A stretch of 64,000 nt of DNA from Monomorium pharaonis (GCF_013373865.1 NC_050468.1:11284510-11348509), one strand, 5' to 3'; counted from the stretch's first letter, positions 13,199-27,000 are shown. The notes: generated by a model not told the origin, from the sequence alone. Made by a program: numbers and translations.

Positions 13199-14915
13199 CG
13201 AACAATAAATGGAGAACGGTATGAGACATTTAACAAAGCAGCAATTGCAAAACAATTAATTGAAACAAAAGATCTATGGGAAAAAACATTAGAGGAGGCT
13301 ATAAAAACAAAAATGCCAGAACAAATACGAGAATTATTTGCGTATATATGCATATATGGAAACATTACAAATATGGAATAAATACAAAGAATATATGTTG
13401 GAGGACTATGAACAGAAAAATATTGTCAATTCTGAAAATATGGCTTTAAATCAAATACAAGAAATGTTGAAAAATAATGGAAATAGTTGTAGAGAATGTG
13501 ATTTATCTAATCCAATGCCAATAAATAATTATAAAACAGAATATAATATAGAAAAAAAGAGAAAACAAGGAGATTAGTTATTAACAACATTAAATATAGA
13601 GCAAAAACAGATATACGTTATGAAAAAGTTATGAAAGCAATAGATAATGAAAATAAAACGGAAATATTATTTTTTATTGATGGATTTGCAGGAAGTGGAA
13701 AAACATACCTATTTAACTCATTTATGAGTGTAATACGAGGAAGAAACGAGAAAATTCTACCATGTGCATCAACAGGAATAACAGCTACAAAAGAAGGAAA
13801 AACATATCATTCCATGTTTAAACTAACAATACCCGTAGATGAAAGAGCCAAATCAAATATAAGAGGAAACACAGAGGCAGCAAGAGAACTGATCTCAGCA
13901 AAACTAATTATATAGGATGAAATAAGTGGATAAACTATTAAGGGAATTTATGAAAAACCAAAATCCATTTGGAGGAAAAGTAATTTTATTTCCAGGAGAT
14001 TTTAGACAAAATCTACCAGTAGTGTCTTATGCAAATAAAATAGTTATAATAGAATCGACTGTAAAATATAATCCACTATGGAAGTATGTAAGAAAAGTTA
14101 AACTAAAGCAAAATATGAGAACAGAAAAAGGAAAAGAATTTGCAAAATGGTTGATAGAACTAGAAGATTGAAAATTATCAAATACGGACTATAACAGGAT
14201 ACAACTGAAATCCCATAGAATTTTGTAATAAAGAAATTCTTTATAAATGAGATATTTAGTGAAAGAATTACCATGAAATAGATAAGAAATAATCCAGATA
14301 GAGCGATATTGTGTCTAAAAAATATAGATACTTTCAAAATAAATGACAAAATACTAGAAAAAATGGAAGGAGAAGAAAAAGAATATCTATCAATTGACAC
14401 AATTATAAATGAGGATCCTAAAGAGCAAATAAATTATCCGAGTAAATTTTTAAACACATTGACACCTTCAGAAATGCCAGTACATCAACTCAAAATAAAA
14501 ATCAATGCTACAATAATCCTAATAAGAAATTTAAATATAAAAAAAGAATTTTGCAATAGAACAAGATTAATTGTAACAAAATTAAAAAATAATATAATAT
14601 ATGTAGAAATTTTGACAGGACTAGCACGAGGACAAATTATCATCATTTTAAGAACAAGTGATCGAGAATTGTCATTTAAATTTAAAAGAAGACAGTTTCC
14701 AAGAGTATCATTTGCAATGACAATAAATAAATTACAAAAATAAACTTTAGAAAAAGTAAGGATATATTTAACAAATCCAGTATTTGCACATGGACAACTA
14801 TATGTGGCATTTTCGAGAGCACGAGGACAAATTGTCCAAAAGAGAAAATGTAAAAAGATTGAGGAAAAAGGGAATTAAGAAAAATTAATTGAAAAAGAGA
14901 AAAAAAGTTATACAA
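13199..14915 (+). pseudogene. Helitron Pif1-like helicase fragment
   Basis: The plus-strand pieces give the C-terminal helicase of a Helitron protein: Walker A GFAGSGKTYL near 13682, ILPCASTGITA, then ISAKLII followed by a TAG (13913) where the family has the tryptophan before Walker B DE. Next come FPGDFRQNLPVV, LKQNMRTEKGKEFA, CNRTRLIV, and a terminal FAHGQLYVAFSRARGQI near 14780-14830. At least four frame breaks or stops separate these pieces. The order and spacing are normal for Helitrons, so this is point decay and not rearrangement. Confidence 0.85.
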
Positions 14916-14957
14916 AAATATAATATACAGAGAAGTATTATAAAGTAAACTAAATTT

Positions 14958-14960
<3 letters not shown>

Positions 14961-14995
<35 letters not shown>

Positions 14996-15010
14996 AGAAG
15001 AAGAAGAAAA
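14961..15010. repeat. (GA)n / (GAA)n microsatellite
   Basis: A simple purine run, GAGAGA changing to AGAAGA, lies between the Helitron coding remnant and its 3' hairpin. Confidence 0.9.
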
Positions 15011-15383
15011 GAGAATAAAAAGAATTTAAAGAAAAATAAAATAAAAAAGAAAAAAAAAGTTAAATGTTGGAAAAGAAAAAAAGAACAAAAAGAGTTTTAA
15101 AAAAAAACAGCTAAGAAAGGAAGAGATGAAGTATATCTTTGGGAAAAGAAACAAGGAGAAGGAAACGGAGGAAGTTTTAATGGGTAGTCCAAGAATGCAA
15201 AAAGCAGCTAAAACAAAAAAAAAGAAAAATGACAGCAAAGCAAAGATCCTTAGGTATTCCACACGACCTGGCCGTATGGTAAACGAGACGGGTGTGCGTA
15301 AATGCATTTCCCTCTACCCTCGCAAAAAAAAGAAAAGAAGGAAGAGCTTTTGAGCCCGCGCGAAATGCGGGCGAAAAAGCTAG

Positions 15384-15771
15384 TATGTTTATATCAGTTT
15401 CCTTTCTTTTGTGAAATTTCTGTTTAATATAAAAAATTATAGTCATACTGAAAAAATAAAAACTAATTTTAAAAATAACTTTTGCATTGCTTCTTTTAAA
15501 AAAGCTAAGTATGAAAAATTGTCCACATATAACCAGATATATTCCGGAACATATGTATATACATATATGATTATATATGGACAATTTTTCATACTTAGCT
15601 TTTTTAAAAGAAGCAATGCAAAAATTATTTTTTTAATTAGTTTCTATCTTTTCAGCATGACTATTATTTTTTTATATTAAACAGAAGTTTTACAAAAAAG
15701 CTAATATAAACATATATGGACATATATTATATAAATTTATATATGTTTTTATATGAAACATTTTTTCCCGG
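15384..15771. mobile_element. Palindromic MITE, family 1, left end removed
   Basis: Two arms of roughly 150 bp are inverted copies (for example GAAAAATTGTCCACATATA at 15510 against its complement near 15575). The same palindrome family recurs at 18778-19260. The right end reaches a CCCGG motif, but the left end begins inside the arm, exactly where the Helitron 3' CTAG ends. The Helitron therefore probably inserted into this MITE. Confidence 0.65.
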
Positions 15772-16229
15772 AAAGTTATATTTTAAAAATAATCTAAGCT
15801 GAAAAATACGAAGACATCGATTCTTTGACTCAACTATGGTTATCATTTTACGGTTTTTTTTTTTAAGTAGATTTGTTTCTTTACATAATGCTCTTCGATT
15901 ATGACGCTTTTCTGCAGTACCGATGGATTTTTGCAGTTGTTGAAGCACACACACAACACTCCGTATTACTTCCTTCATCCCTCCAAAATTTTAATTTATG
16001 CAAAATATAAATAAATATTATACCACTGTATGCCGCGTTACAACATAGTTTGTCAGAAAAATTTTTGAAAGAAGTCTAGGTTTTTTCTCTATTTATCAAG
16101 GTTTCTAAGAAATCTTACATGATGATTTCGAGGAATAAACTTTGAGTAATAATATTAATGTTAACTATCTTGAATTGCATAGAAGATATATTATACATGT
16201 GTATGTAACTTTGTTTGTTTTGTTGGTTG
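15772..16229. other. Spacer downstream of receptor B
   Basis: AT-rich spacer between the palindromic MITE and the end of receptor B. A short minus-strand open stretch near 15727-15978 has no recognisable domain. Nothing else is seen. Confidence 0.4.
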
Positions 16230-16235
16230 TTTATT
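16230..16235 (-). terminator. Poly(A) signal AATAAA of receptor B
   Basis: AATAAA on the minus strand lies about 6 bases past the TAA stop (16244-16242) of receptor B. It is the nearest canonical signal. Confidence 0.4.
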
Positions 16236-16241
16236 GTCACT

Positions 16242-18003
16242 TTACAAGATATTTTCATACGTTTCAAAGAACTCCAAATATGTTGCGACAGCATCATATA
16301 GGTATTCCAGATGTTCCTAAATATTAAACAAAATTTCCAATATATTCTAACTATATAAATTTTGCGAGATTATTATAATTTTTTTGTATCATAAAAGATA
16401 CAATAACTGTGCATCGATAAGATTTCCATTATCATTGTTGCTATAAAATCGATACATTACCAGAGAACAAACAAAATCTGGTCGTGATCGTCTAACAGCT
16501 CGCACTGCCAAATAAACGTCGCATTCTTCTTCTATGGTCATTCGTTCCAGTAAAAAACTTAGTGCTAGATAAAGGCCGCATCCAGTTACTCCGTCACTGA
16601 AAAATGGCCGTTTTATCTTTTTGAACATTTTGCAAAGTATTGCTCAGAAAACACAAATTAATTATTTAATAGAAAAATTTTGCGGTAATTATTTACTATA
16701 AAACGATTATTTTAAAAATAAAAAATCTTTTTTATTATTTCAGACAAAACGTTAAAATTTAAACTGCACAGTGGATTTCAAGAAATGACCAAAAATCATG
16801 TTTAAAATATTGTTGCAAAATCAAACTTTTATACAATAAACATTTAAAAATATACGTATTGCTAAAAATATATGCCAATAGTAATTAATATATTTACTAA
16901 AAGTAGAAAAAAACATAAAATTAATTAAGGATGATTACTAATAACGGCATACTGTTTCGTTTTTGGATGGCATTTTTTAAATAAAACTAAAGATAAAACA
17001 TAGAAAACGTAAATGTAAACTAGAAAGTTTTTTTATTGCATAATATAAAAGAGAAAAGATATAAGAAGAATTTCTTTCTCTTTTTAATGCCGGAGAAGTG
17101 GGAAGTACTTCTTCTCATCTCCTCGCGTCGATTCATCATTTTCCCTGTCAGGCTCTCCCTACTACGATGATGTCAGAGAGAGAAAGAAGCTCGTCTTACA
17201 TTTTTTCTTTTTCTTTTCGTATGCATCACGCTTATACAACAAACGCTCGGTCTATACTTACTATGTCTATGCGTAATACCCTCATTTTATAATGTCAAAT
17301 CTAAAAAATTGTTTTGTATTATAAAAACTGGCTAAAGAATAGTAATAATGTTTTAGTTTCTATAAAAATATTTGTTTTTATAATTGGCGCAAAATATTTA
17401 GACATCACTATTTTTATAGAGAAGTTAATTTGTGTGTGTAAGTATAAACTTAAAAAATTTTAGGAATATATATTACTTAGGTTAAATTTGACACACTTAG
17501 TATATATTACTTGGGTTAAACCATCCAAAAGTATATACCACTTAGGTAGAATTTGATTAAAAGTTTTTTCTTGAATTTGTGATTTTTTCTTTATATACTA
17601 CTTAGGTTGAACCATCTAACAATTTTTTTGCTTAAAGGAAAAACCAAACACTTGGCGCCTTTTTTTAACTTTTTTTAAGAACTACTATAATCTAATAGAA
17701 GATTATCTATATTTTACATTTATGTTTTCAAAGTTTTTTTTTTAGTTTTTGTTTTAGAAATATCCAAAAACAAAGTAGTATGTTAGTTTTTATAAACTTT
17801 CTCTAATAACGTGTTTGTAACACTTTATTAAAAATTATCATATTGTACCTGTTATTTTAAATGTTTGTCATATTTGAAATAAGCGACTTCAAAAAGTTTT
17901 TTATAATTATTGTATATCCATACTAAGATTAATCTTTATTATTTTGACACAATTAGAGTGTTCCAGCCCACTGCGCAGTGCAATTATTTTTCCTTAAATT
18001 TTG

Positions 18004-18046
<43 letters not shown>

Positions 18047-21000
18047 AAAAAAATGTAATACAGCCAATAACATATGTGATTGCGGGCTGCCAACTACATA
18101 AAATACTCAATACAATAATATTTGCTATTAATGCAAGTACAATGTTGATACTGCAATAGCATATATTATTGTATTGAGTATATTTTTAATTGGCAGCCCG
18201 CAATAACATATCTTATTGAATATATTGCATTTTTTTTCAGTGTATATAAAAGTATGTATTTACTGGCAAAGGGTAACAATAAGTTTATCGCTTCTTGTGA
18301 TATTCTCAGCAGCTTGCCAAAACGTCATCATTGTCATAACCGACGGTGGTGGTTGATCCTTTCCAGATTTCCATTCCGTTAAACACAATATAGTCACATA
18401 TTGTTTTCTTAAAGGTTTCTGTGACAAAGTATCATTATAAATGCTAAATAAGTAATATGAAAAATTGTAATTGTTAAGTTATCGTAGTAATTTAATATAC
18501 CTCAGAATTATCAATGAGTAATAACTTTTGTGATGTGTAATATTGCGTCTCTACAGTTTCTTTTACAGTGATATTCAAATATAAGTTTGGTTTGAAAACG
18601 CCGCTTATAGGAGCGATCAAACAGCAAGTCTAAAAAATTCAAGAATAGATAATTATATTGTTGCACAAATATATTTGTGTCAATTTAATATCTTAATTAT
18701 AAAATATTATTATTTAAAATACTTTATAAATTATATTAGTTGGCTGAGATTGTTTTATTTTATCTAAAATATAATTGCCCGGGTCAAAATAAAAAAATTT
18801 TAATATAAAAACATATATAAATATATATAAAATGTGTCCGTATATGTTTATACTAGTTTCTTTTTTTTTTGTAAAATTTTTGTTTAGTATAAAAAAATAA
18901 TAGTCATACTAAAAAGACGAAAATGATTTAAAAACATTATTTTCATATTGCTTTTTTTACAAAAAGCTAGATGTAAAAAATAAGAAAAAAATATCTATAT
19001 ATAATCATATATGTATATTCTATGATTGAAAAATATATATAATTATATATGAGCAATTTTTTCATTTCTTTAAATTTAACTTTTTGTAAATAAAACACTG
19101 CAAAAATTATTTTTCTAATCAGTTTTCGTCTTTTCAGTATAATAATAATTTATTTTATATCAAACAGAAATTTTACAAAAAAAAGAAACTAGTATAAACT
19201 TATTATGGACATATTATATATATATTTATATATGTTTTTATATAAAAATTTTTTCTCCGGATAATTATAAAAAATTTTACTTTATCTAAAACGTAATTGC
19301 TTAAAATAGAAGATATGTAATCTTTTATTTTTAAATCACGTATATATTAAAGATTATTGAAAAATTAACAAAATTTTTGATGTAAGTGTACAATTTACAT
19401 TCTGTAAGTATATTTCTTCTTTCACAAAACTTTTTAATTGATATGCACGTACAGGATCCTGAAAATCAGGATGTTGCAGCATAAGAATAAGTTCAACTTT
19501 GAACTCGGCAATCATTCGCCAGAAATCATTAATCGTTGATGGCATGGGAAGCTGCGTGGCTAAATACTGATTCTGAAACTTCACTCCGTCTACATAAACA
19601 CCAGATAGGTAATCACTGTCCTCATCTGATGCTGGGTATCTTTTCAAATATATTCTACTAACCTTGTCTGTAAAAAAATACGTTTATTCTAAATATGTCT
19701 AATATTTCTATTACTTCAAGAATTTATTGTTAATTATACAATAATTGTTATTATGAAATGTTAATTTAATTTTATGGCTAGCTTATCGTATAATTAGTCA
19801 AAACTTAATATTTTCAAAACCTATAAAATAAAATTCTATATTTTTAAAATACACGTACAAACCTAAAATTAATTCCGGAAATATATTTTTGGCTTGATTA
19901 CGTTTCGACAATGGCGATGGAGACGTAACTTGACGCAAGACTTCGTCTTGCCATGCAGTGTTCTGTAATCTGAGAATTGGAATAATAGACTTTCATAATT
20001 TTATTTTAATTGATTTAAAAATAAAAATCAAAGTTAAGTTTCATAAGTCACACCTTTGATACTGAGCCAGCGATTGTTTTTTTAACTCCTTAATTTGTGT
20101 AATTAACATCTTGTTACACGATAAGGTAGTAGGAATAGAAAATAAACATTCCACTAATACCAAATGTGCAAAGAAATATTGCTGTTTGTTATCTATTATA
20201 TTACCTCCTTGGTTTACAATAGACAACATTTCGGCAAATATATCGATCGACTACAAACAATTTTAGTCGCAATTAAATCATAATTACAGGTATTAACGCA
20301 ATTTATATATTAAAGTAAACAATAATTTTAATTAACACAAAGAAAAACGTTATTAACAAATGATTAAACAAAATATCAAATTAAACAAATGTCATTATTA
20401 CCCCTTCCGCCGCTACTCGATGTAAACAAATGTCACACAAAATGATGGTACCGAGTCTTCCAGTGTCATCTTTGCAATGAATTACTACGGAATCGTCTCC
20501 AGGTGAAATTGCCAGCAATTTCTTCATGTATGTAACTACTGAATGTGTATGCAATGGTATTCCACGGTCCGGCCAAGTCGTGTAATGTAGATGTTCTATC
20601 TACATTATAGATATATTATTTAATGAAAGCTATTGCGTTCACAATTAATAAAAAATGTTAGTACCTTTCGAGTTTCCTCTCTATAAGTAACGTGGAAAGT
20701 TCTAAAAGTGTAATTAGCAAAAACTTTATGCTTCGCGGTTAACACAATGATGTCGCCGTATTCCATCTTCTTGCTAATATCCGGCCAATACTGCTCGCAT
20801 TTTATCTGTAAAAATCGTTAAGATGTGATATTTATGCAAAAAGATAACTACTTAATAGATATAAGGCTTATCTTTTTATTTCTTACCGCATTTGTCAACG
20901 TGCAAATAATAGAAACGTTCTCCTGCCAAATCATACGCCAAAAATCGATGATCGTGTCAGGTTCAGGTTCTTGTGCCACGATGTAACGTTTTTTCTTTTT

Positions 21001-24000
21001 ATAATCCTTTTTGAATTATTAATTGAATTTAAAAATTGTAATTTTAATGTAAATACATAAAAAGATAACACTTCAAAATTGAAGTACACATGATTAATGA
21101 GAACTTACAGTGATATAATTAGCGTTGATGTAATCAGAATAAATGTCATCTGGATGTTTTTTTAGTATCACACGTGTTTTGTCATCTATATGAATTAGCC
21201 TGATATTAATGCGTTACTGTATGTATAAATGTAATACGTCTGTATGAATTTTTTTACTTACACGTAATAAAATTATCATGTTGATTCTTAAATTTATTTT
21301 GAGACATTTTCTTGTAATTCCACGACCAAGTTGGTTTTTCTGCAAACATCTACAGAAAAAGTCAAAAAATGATTTTATCATATTATTGCTTAATTTTAAG
21401 AGGCAATTTTATAAGATTTACAAATTAAAATTAAAGTTAAATACTTACTTCGTATTGTTTGTCCAGCAATCCTGACTGTATTGCCTGTCTGACGTATTTC
21501 TCGAAATCTTTTACTTTCACCAATGATGTTATTTTGTCTTGCTTCACGATTGCATTTGTAATAGCAATAGGCGGCACTTCCGAAGTGGTTGCCCGCAAAA
21601 AGGATTGTTTATTAAGAATTGACATATCTTTCTTTGAATTCGACATAATAGGTTCCATTTCGTGTTCACAAATGTTCGGGGACAAAGCGTTTTGTATTTG
21701 AGTCCATTTTTGTCTTTTTCTGCCAAAATCACATGCAGCAGATTTTAATCTATACTTGATAAAAAATAATTTAATTTGTAACCGCAACTTTACATCTATT
21801 TAAGAGAGCATAGCAGTTTGGCGCTACCAAAAAAGGCACTCTTCATGAATTTTTTTCAGAGCCAAGAGACTAACTATAAAAATGAGACTTTTTGCCTAAT
21901 AAAGTACATCTTTTGTAATTCTTATACAAATTTTATTGTACCAGTTTAGTTGAAAAATCCGCCTCTTTCATCATCGTGTACTACTTACTCCTTGCCCGTT
22001 TATCCGAAACACAAAAACCAAATCTTAAAGAAGAGTAAATTCTCTTGTCGTTGTCGTATCCGATTTAAAAAATTCAAATTTTTAACAAAATGGCGGATTT
22101 TTTAAATCAGAATGCTAATTTTTGGTCAAAAATTTTATTTTTGTTTGTTAAAAAAAAATAGGAAAAATTTGAATTTAAAAAATCCAATATGATAACGACA
22201 AGCAAATTTCATCCTGTTCAAGATCTGTCTCTATTTGTTGATTTTTAGAGAGACGACGACTTATACGAGCCTCTTGCGTCGCTGTGCCCGGATGTCAGAA
22301 AAGGTAAGCGCACGCTTGTGCACTGCCCGACAAAATATATTGTGTAATTTTTTTACTTATTGGAATAAAAAAAAAAACAGTTTTAGGACAACATTCTTGA
22401 AGGATTAAACTGTCAAAAATGCAATTAAAAAAATCGATTCTTTAACCCGACAAACTGCTATGCCCCCTTAAAGAATTTACACACGATGTAATAATTATAA
22501 TAAATGGATAAGATCAGCAATATTATTATCTTTTAAAAAATAAAACCAAAAATATTACCTTTGGTATAAATAAAAAACTGTTCCTGTCACAAGGAGAAGT
22601 AATATAATAGATATCGGCCATGCTATGTAATGTATTGTTAAATTCGAAACATCGTCAACACGAAACGATTTTGCAAGAATAATCGGCTCAGTAGTTGAAT
22701 GTTGTTCAATTACGATAATCACTATTTCGTAAAATTCTTCTAATTTTAATGGACAATTTGTTGAATTGCCATAAATTCCATTATCGCCGATTCTAAACCG
22801 TCTGCCAGCCAATTCAATGGTCTGTCACAATTAAAAGGAAAGATATTCAATACTAAAGTTACATATGAAGATATTATGTTGCTAGTACTGCAGTGATTTA
22901 TATAACATTAATTTTATTTTAATTAATACGCGTATACAATTATTATATAACTATTAAAGTTTTTGTTAAACTTTAAAGGAAGATGCCAAAAATTGCTTAA
23001 CGTATCGCACGTTAACAGGTGGCACTCAAAAGGTTTCGGTGAATAAATCAAAGTTCTCTGAGCATAAAATTGTTAGATACGTCCTTTACAAGTTATAAAA
23101 GCACGAAAATTCATTGCATTGGTCAATAAAATTGATGCCTATTCCTTGCAATATATACAAATATAATACAATACATTAATAATTATATATTATTGTAAAA
23201 CATTTAATAAAACAATATCATATTTATGTGTAAATATACATATAGATTATTAGGTATACAGATCCTTTCTAAAAAAGAGCTTGGCATCGATACTCGCATC
23301 TCTCGAAGTATTGTTGTCGCTTTTCCGCGATGCCGATAAAACGTGTGTGAAGTTAGCATCTCAAAGTTTAGCATCTTATAAAAATACTGCAGAATTACTT
23401 GCATCCAGCATAGTTCTACAGTTCTTGATAGGTTTCAACAATAGTTCCGCTGAATTACCTATTTTAATTAAATTTTTATAAATGAGATGCAAACTTCCAG
23501 AATCACATAATAGCATCTCAACGTATTTCGAATATACGACCACAGAGAAGACTAAATCTATAGAGTTCTATCGTTTAGAGACGTCCTATCAATAGTTCTG
23601 ACGATTAAATTAATGAAAAAATAATTTTTTGTTACAAAACATACGCATATATGAGTGTACGTTTGCGCACGTGGATTTGGTGTAACTAGCATCTCAAACA
23701 GACAAAATTAATTAATTAAAAAATTTTAAAAGTATTTTTCAACAACTATCTAGATGGAAAACTTATATTTATAGGTCTAGACATGAGATGCGGGTTGAAT
23801 ATCGACAGTTCTATTTCTTTTAACGCAGTTCCCATATAGATACGGACGCGTACGATAATTTTCTAAAAAGTTATTGTGTTATAATTAATTAAAACATTTT
23901 TTAAACAATTATTTTTCCCAAAAAACCTGAATTTTGAGGGCTAGACGTGTAGTGCTAATCGAATATCGACAGATTAATTTATTCTAACGCAGTTTTCATA

Positions 24001-27000
24001 TAGTTCCGGACGCGTACAATAGTTTTCTAAAAAGTTATTGTGTTATAATTAATTAAAACATTTTTTAAACAATTATTTTTGCCAAAAAACTTGAATTTTG
24101 AGGGCTAGACGTGTAGTGCTAATCGAATATCGACAGATTAATTTATTTTAACGCAGTTTTCATATAGTTCCGGACGCGTACAATAGTTTTCTAAAAAGTT
24201 ATTGTGTTATAATTAATTAAAACATTTTTTAAACAATTATTTTTGCCAAAAAACTTGAATTTTGAGGGCTAGACGTGTAGTGCTAATCGAATATCGACAG
24301 ATTAATTTATTTTAACGCAGTTTTCATATAGTTCCGGACGCGTACAATAGTTTTCTAAAAAGTTATTGTGTTATAATTAATTAAAACATTTTTTAAACAA
24401 TTATTTTTCCCCAAAAACTTGAATTTTGAGGGCTAGACGTGTAGTGCTAATCGAATATCGACAGATTAATTTATTTTAACGCAGTTTTCATATAGTTCCG
24501 GACGCGTACAATAGTTTTCTAAAAAGTTATTGTGTTATAATTAATTAAAACATTTTTTAAACAATTATTTTTGTCAAAAAACTTGAATTTTGAGGGCTAA
24601 ACGTGTAGTGCTAATCGAATATTGACAGATTAATTTATTTTAACGCAGTTTTCATATAGTTTCGGACGCGTACAATAGTTTTCTAAAAAGTTATTGTGTT
24701 ATAATTAATTAAAACATTTTTTAAACAATTATTTTTCCCAAAAAACCTAAATTTTGAGGGCTAGACGTGTAGTGCTAATCGAATATCGACAGATTAATTT
24801 ATTCTAACGCAGTTTTCATATAGTTCCGGACGCGTACAATAGTTTTCTAAAAAGTTATTGTGTTATAATTAATTAAAACATTTTTTAAACAATTATTTTG
24901 CCCTGAAAACTTGAATTTTGAAGGCTAGACGTAAAGTGCTAATCAAATATCGACAGATTAATTTATTCTAACGCAGTTTTCATATAGTTCCGGACGCGTA
25001 CAATAGTTTTCTAAAAAGTTATTGTGTTATAATTAATTGAAACATTTTTTAAACAATTATTTTGCCCTGAAAACTTGAATTTTGAAGGCTAGACGTAAAG
25101 TGCTAATCAAATATCAACAGATTAATTTATTCTAACGCAGTTTTCATATAGTTCCGGACGCGTACAATAGTTTTCTAAAAAGTTATTGTGTTATAATTAA
25201 TTAAAACATTTTTTAAACAATTATTTTGCCCTGAAAACTTGAATTTTGAAGGCTAGACGTAAAGTGCTAATCGAATATCGACAGATTAATTTATTCTAAC
25301 GCAGTTTTCATATAGTTCCGGACGCGTACAATAGTTTTCTAAAAAGTTTTTGTGTTATAATTAATTAAAACATTTTTTAAACAATTATTTTTCCAAAAAA
25401 CTTGAATTTTGAGGGCTAGACGTGTAGTGCTAATCGAATATCGACAGATTAATTTATTCTAACGCAGTTTTCATATAGTTCCGGACGCGTACAATAGTTT
25501 TCTAAAAAGTTATTGTGTTATAATTAATTAAAACATTTTTTAAACAATTATTTTTGCCAAAAAACTTGAATTTTGAGGGCTAGACGTGTAGTGCTAATCG
25601 AATATCGACAGATTAATTTATTTTAACGCAGTTTTCATATAGTTCCGGACGCGTACAATAGTTTTCTAAAAAGTTATTGTGTTATAATTAATTAAAACAT
25701 TTTTTAAACAATTATTTTTGCCAAAAAACCTGAATTTTGAGGGCTAGACGTGTAGTGCTAATCGAATATCGACAGATTAATTTATTCTAACGCAGTTTTC
25801 ATATAGTTCCGGACGCGTACAATAGTTTTCTAAAAAGTTATTGTGTTATAATTAATTAAAACATTTTTTAAACAATTATTTTTGCCAAAAAACTTGAATT
25901 TTGAGGGCTAGACGTGTAGTGCTAATCGAATATCGACAGATTAATTTATTTTAACGCAGTTTTCATATAGTTCCGGACGCGTACAATAGTTTTCTAAAAA
26001 GTTATTGTGTTATAATTAATTAAAACATTTTTTAAACAATTATTTTTCCCCAAAAACTTGAATTTTGAGGGCTAGACGTGTAGTGCTAATCGAATATCGA
26101 CAGATTAATTTATTTTAACGCAGTTTTCATATAGTTCCGGACGCGTACAATAGTTTTCTAAAAAGTTATTGTGTTATAATTAATTAAAACATTTTTTAAA
26201 CAATTATTTTTCCCCAAAAACTTGAATTTTGAGGGCTAGACGTGTAGTGCTAATCGAATATCGACAGATTAATTTATTTTAACGCAGTTTTCATATAGTT
26301 CCGGACGCGTACAATAGTTTTCTAAAAAGTTATTGTGTTATAATTAATTAAAACATTTTTTAAACAATTATTTTTGCCAAAAAACTTGAATTTTGAGGGC
26401 TAGACGTGTAGTGCTAATCGAATATCGACAGATTAGTTTATTTTAACGTAGTATTCATATAGTTCCGGACGCGTGCAATAATTTTCTATAGAGATAAGGT
26501 GTTATAATTAATTATAACATTTTTTTAACAATTATTTTTCCCAAAAAACCTGAATTTTGAGGGCTAGACGTGTAGTGCTAATCGAATATCGACAGATTAA
26601 TTTATTCTAACGCAGTTTTCATATAGTTCCGGACGCGTACAATAGTTTTCTAAAAAGTTATTGTGTTATAATTAATTAAAACATTTTTTAAACAATTATA
26701 TTGCCCGGTAAACTTGAATTTTGAGGGTTAGACGTCAGATGCTGTTCAACTATCGACAGTTCTATTAATTTTAACGCAATTCTCATATACATCCGGACAA
26801 TAAGTTTCTAAAGAGTTCCGTTGATATAATTAATTGAAACATTTTTTAAACATATTGTGGTCGTATATTCGAAATACCGTGAGATGCTATTATGTGATTT
26901 TCGAAGTTATCATCTCATTTATAAAAATTTATTTAAAATACGTAATTCAACGTAACTATTGTTGAAACTTATCAAGAACTGTAGAACTATGCTAGATGCA

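Larger units (their letters stand above)
11252..15383 (+). mobile_element. Helitron, 5'-truncated and inactivated, with nested insertion
   Basis: Plus-strand remnants of a Rep/helicase protein run from about 11292 to 14915, interrupted at 12115-13196 by another transposon. The 3' end is textbook Helitron: a GC stem (GCCCGC 15354-15359, GCGGGC 15367-15372), eight bases, then CTAG (15380-15383) followed by T. The 5' TC terminus and the HUH relaxase motif are not visible, so the left limit given is only where recognisable coding starts. Many stops and frameshifts show that it is dead. Confidence 0.8.
16242..19667 (-). other. Receptor B, PTP domain D2 (degenerate)
   Basis: Exons 19667-19399, 18629-18501, 18418-18264, 16596-16461 and 16316-16242 encode a second PTP fold: YLSGVYVDGVKFQNQYLATQ, DFWRMIAEFKVELILML, then ILCLTEWKSGKDQPP where a WPD loop would be, then VTLCHDGVTGCG at the P-loop position, and YDAVATYLEFFETYENIL before the stop. 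The family P-loop is HCxxGxxR. Here the cysteine survives, the histidine is leucine and the arginine is glycine. D2 domains of receptor PTPs are often inactive regulators, so loss here is not surprising. The last intron (18263-16597) is long and MITE-bearing. Confidence 0.85.

Noticed and set aside
12104..13365. Open frames of 70-178 codons in the GC-rich arms
   Set aside because: The same peptides appear mirrored in both inverted arms; they are incidental to the terminal repeats of a non-autonomous element, apart from the Helitron codons outside the arms.
15026..15680. Open frames of 75-135 codons on both strands
   Set aside because: Low-complexity A- and T-rich translations over the Helitron tail and the palindromic MITE; no domain and no splice logic.
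17450..17640. Interstitial telomeric repeat (TTAGG)n
   Set aside because: TTAGG occurs only once per irregular unit and is not tandem.
23840..26860. Possible CRISPR-like array
   Set aside because: The 164-bp units are directly adjacent without unique spacers, in a eukaryotic intron; it is satellite DNA.
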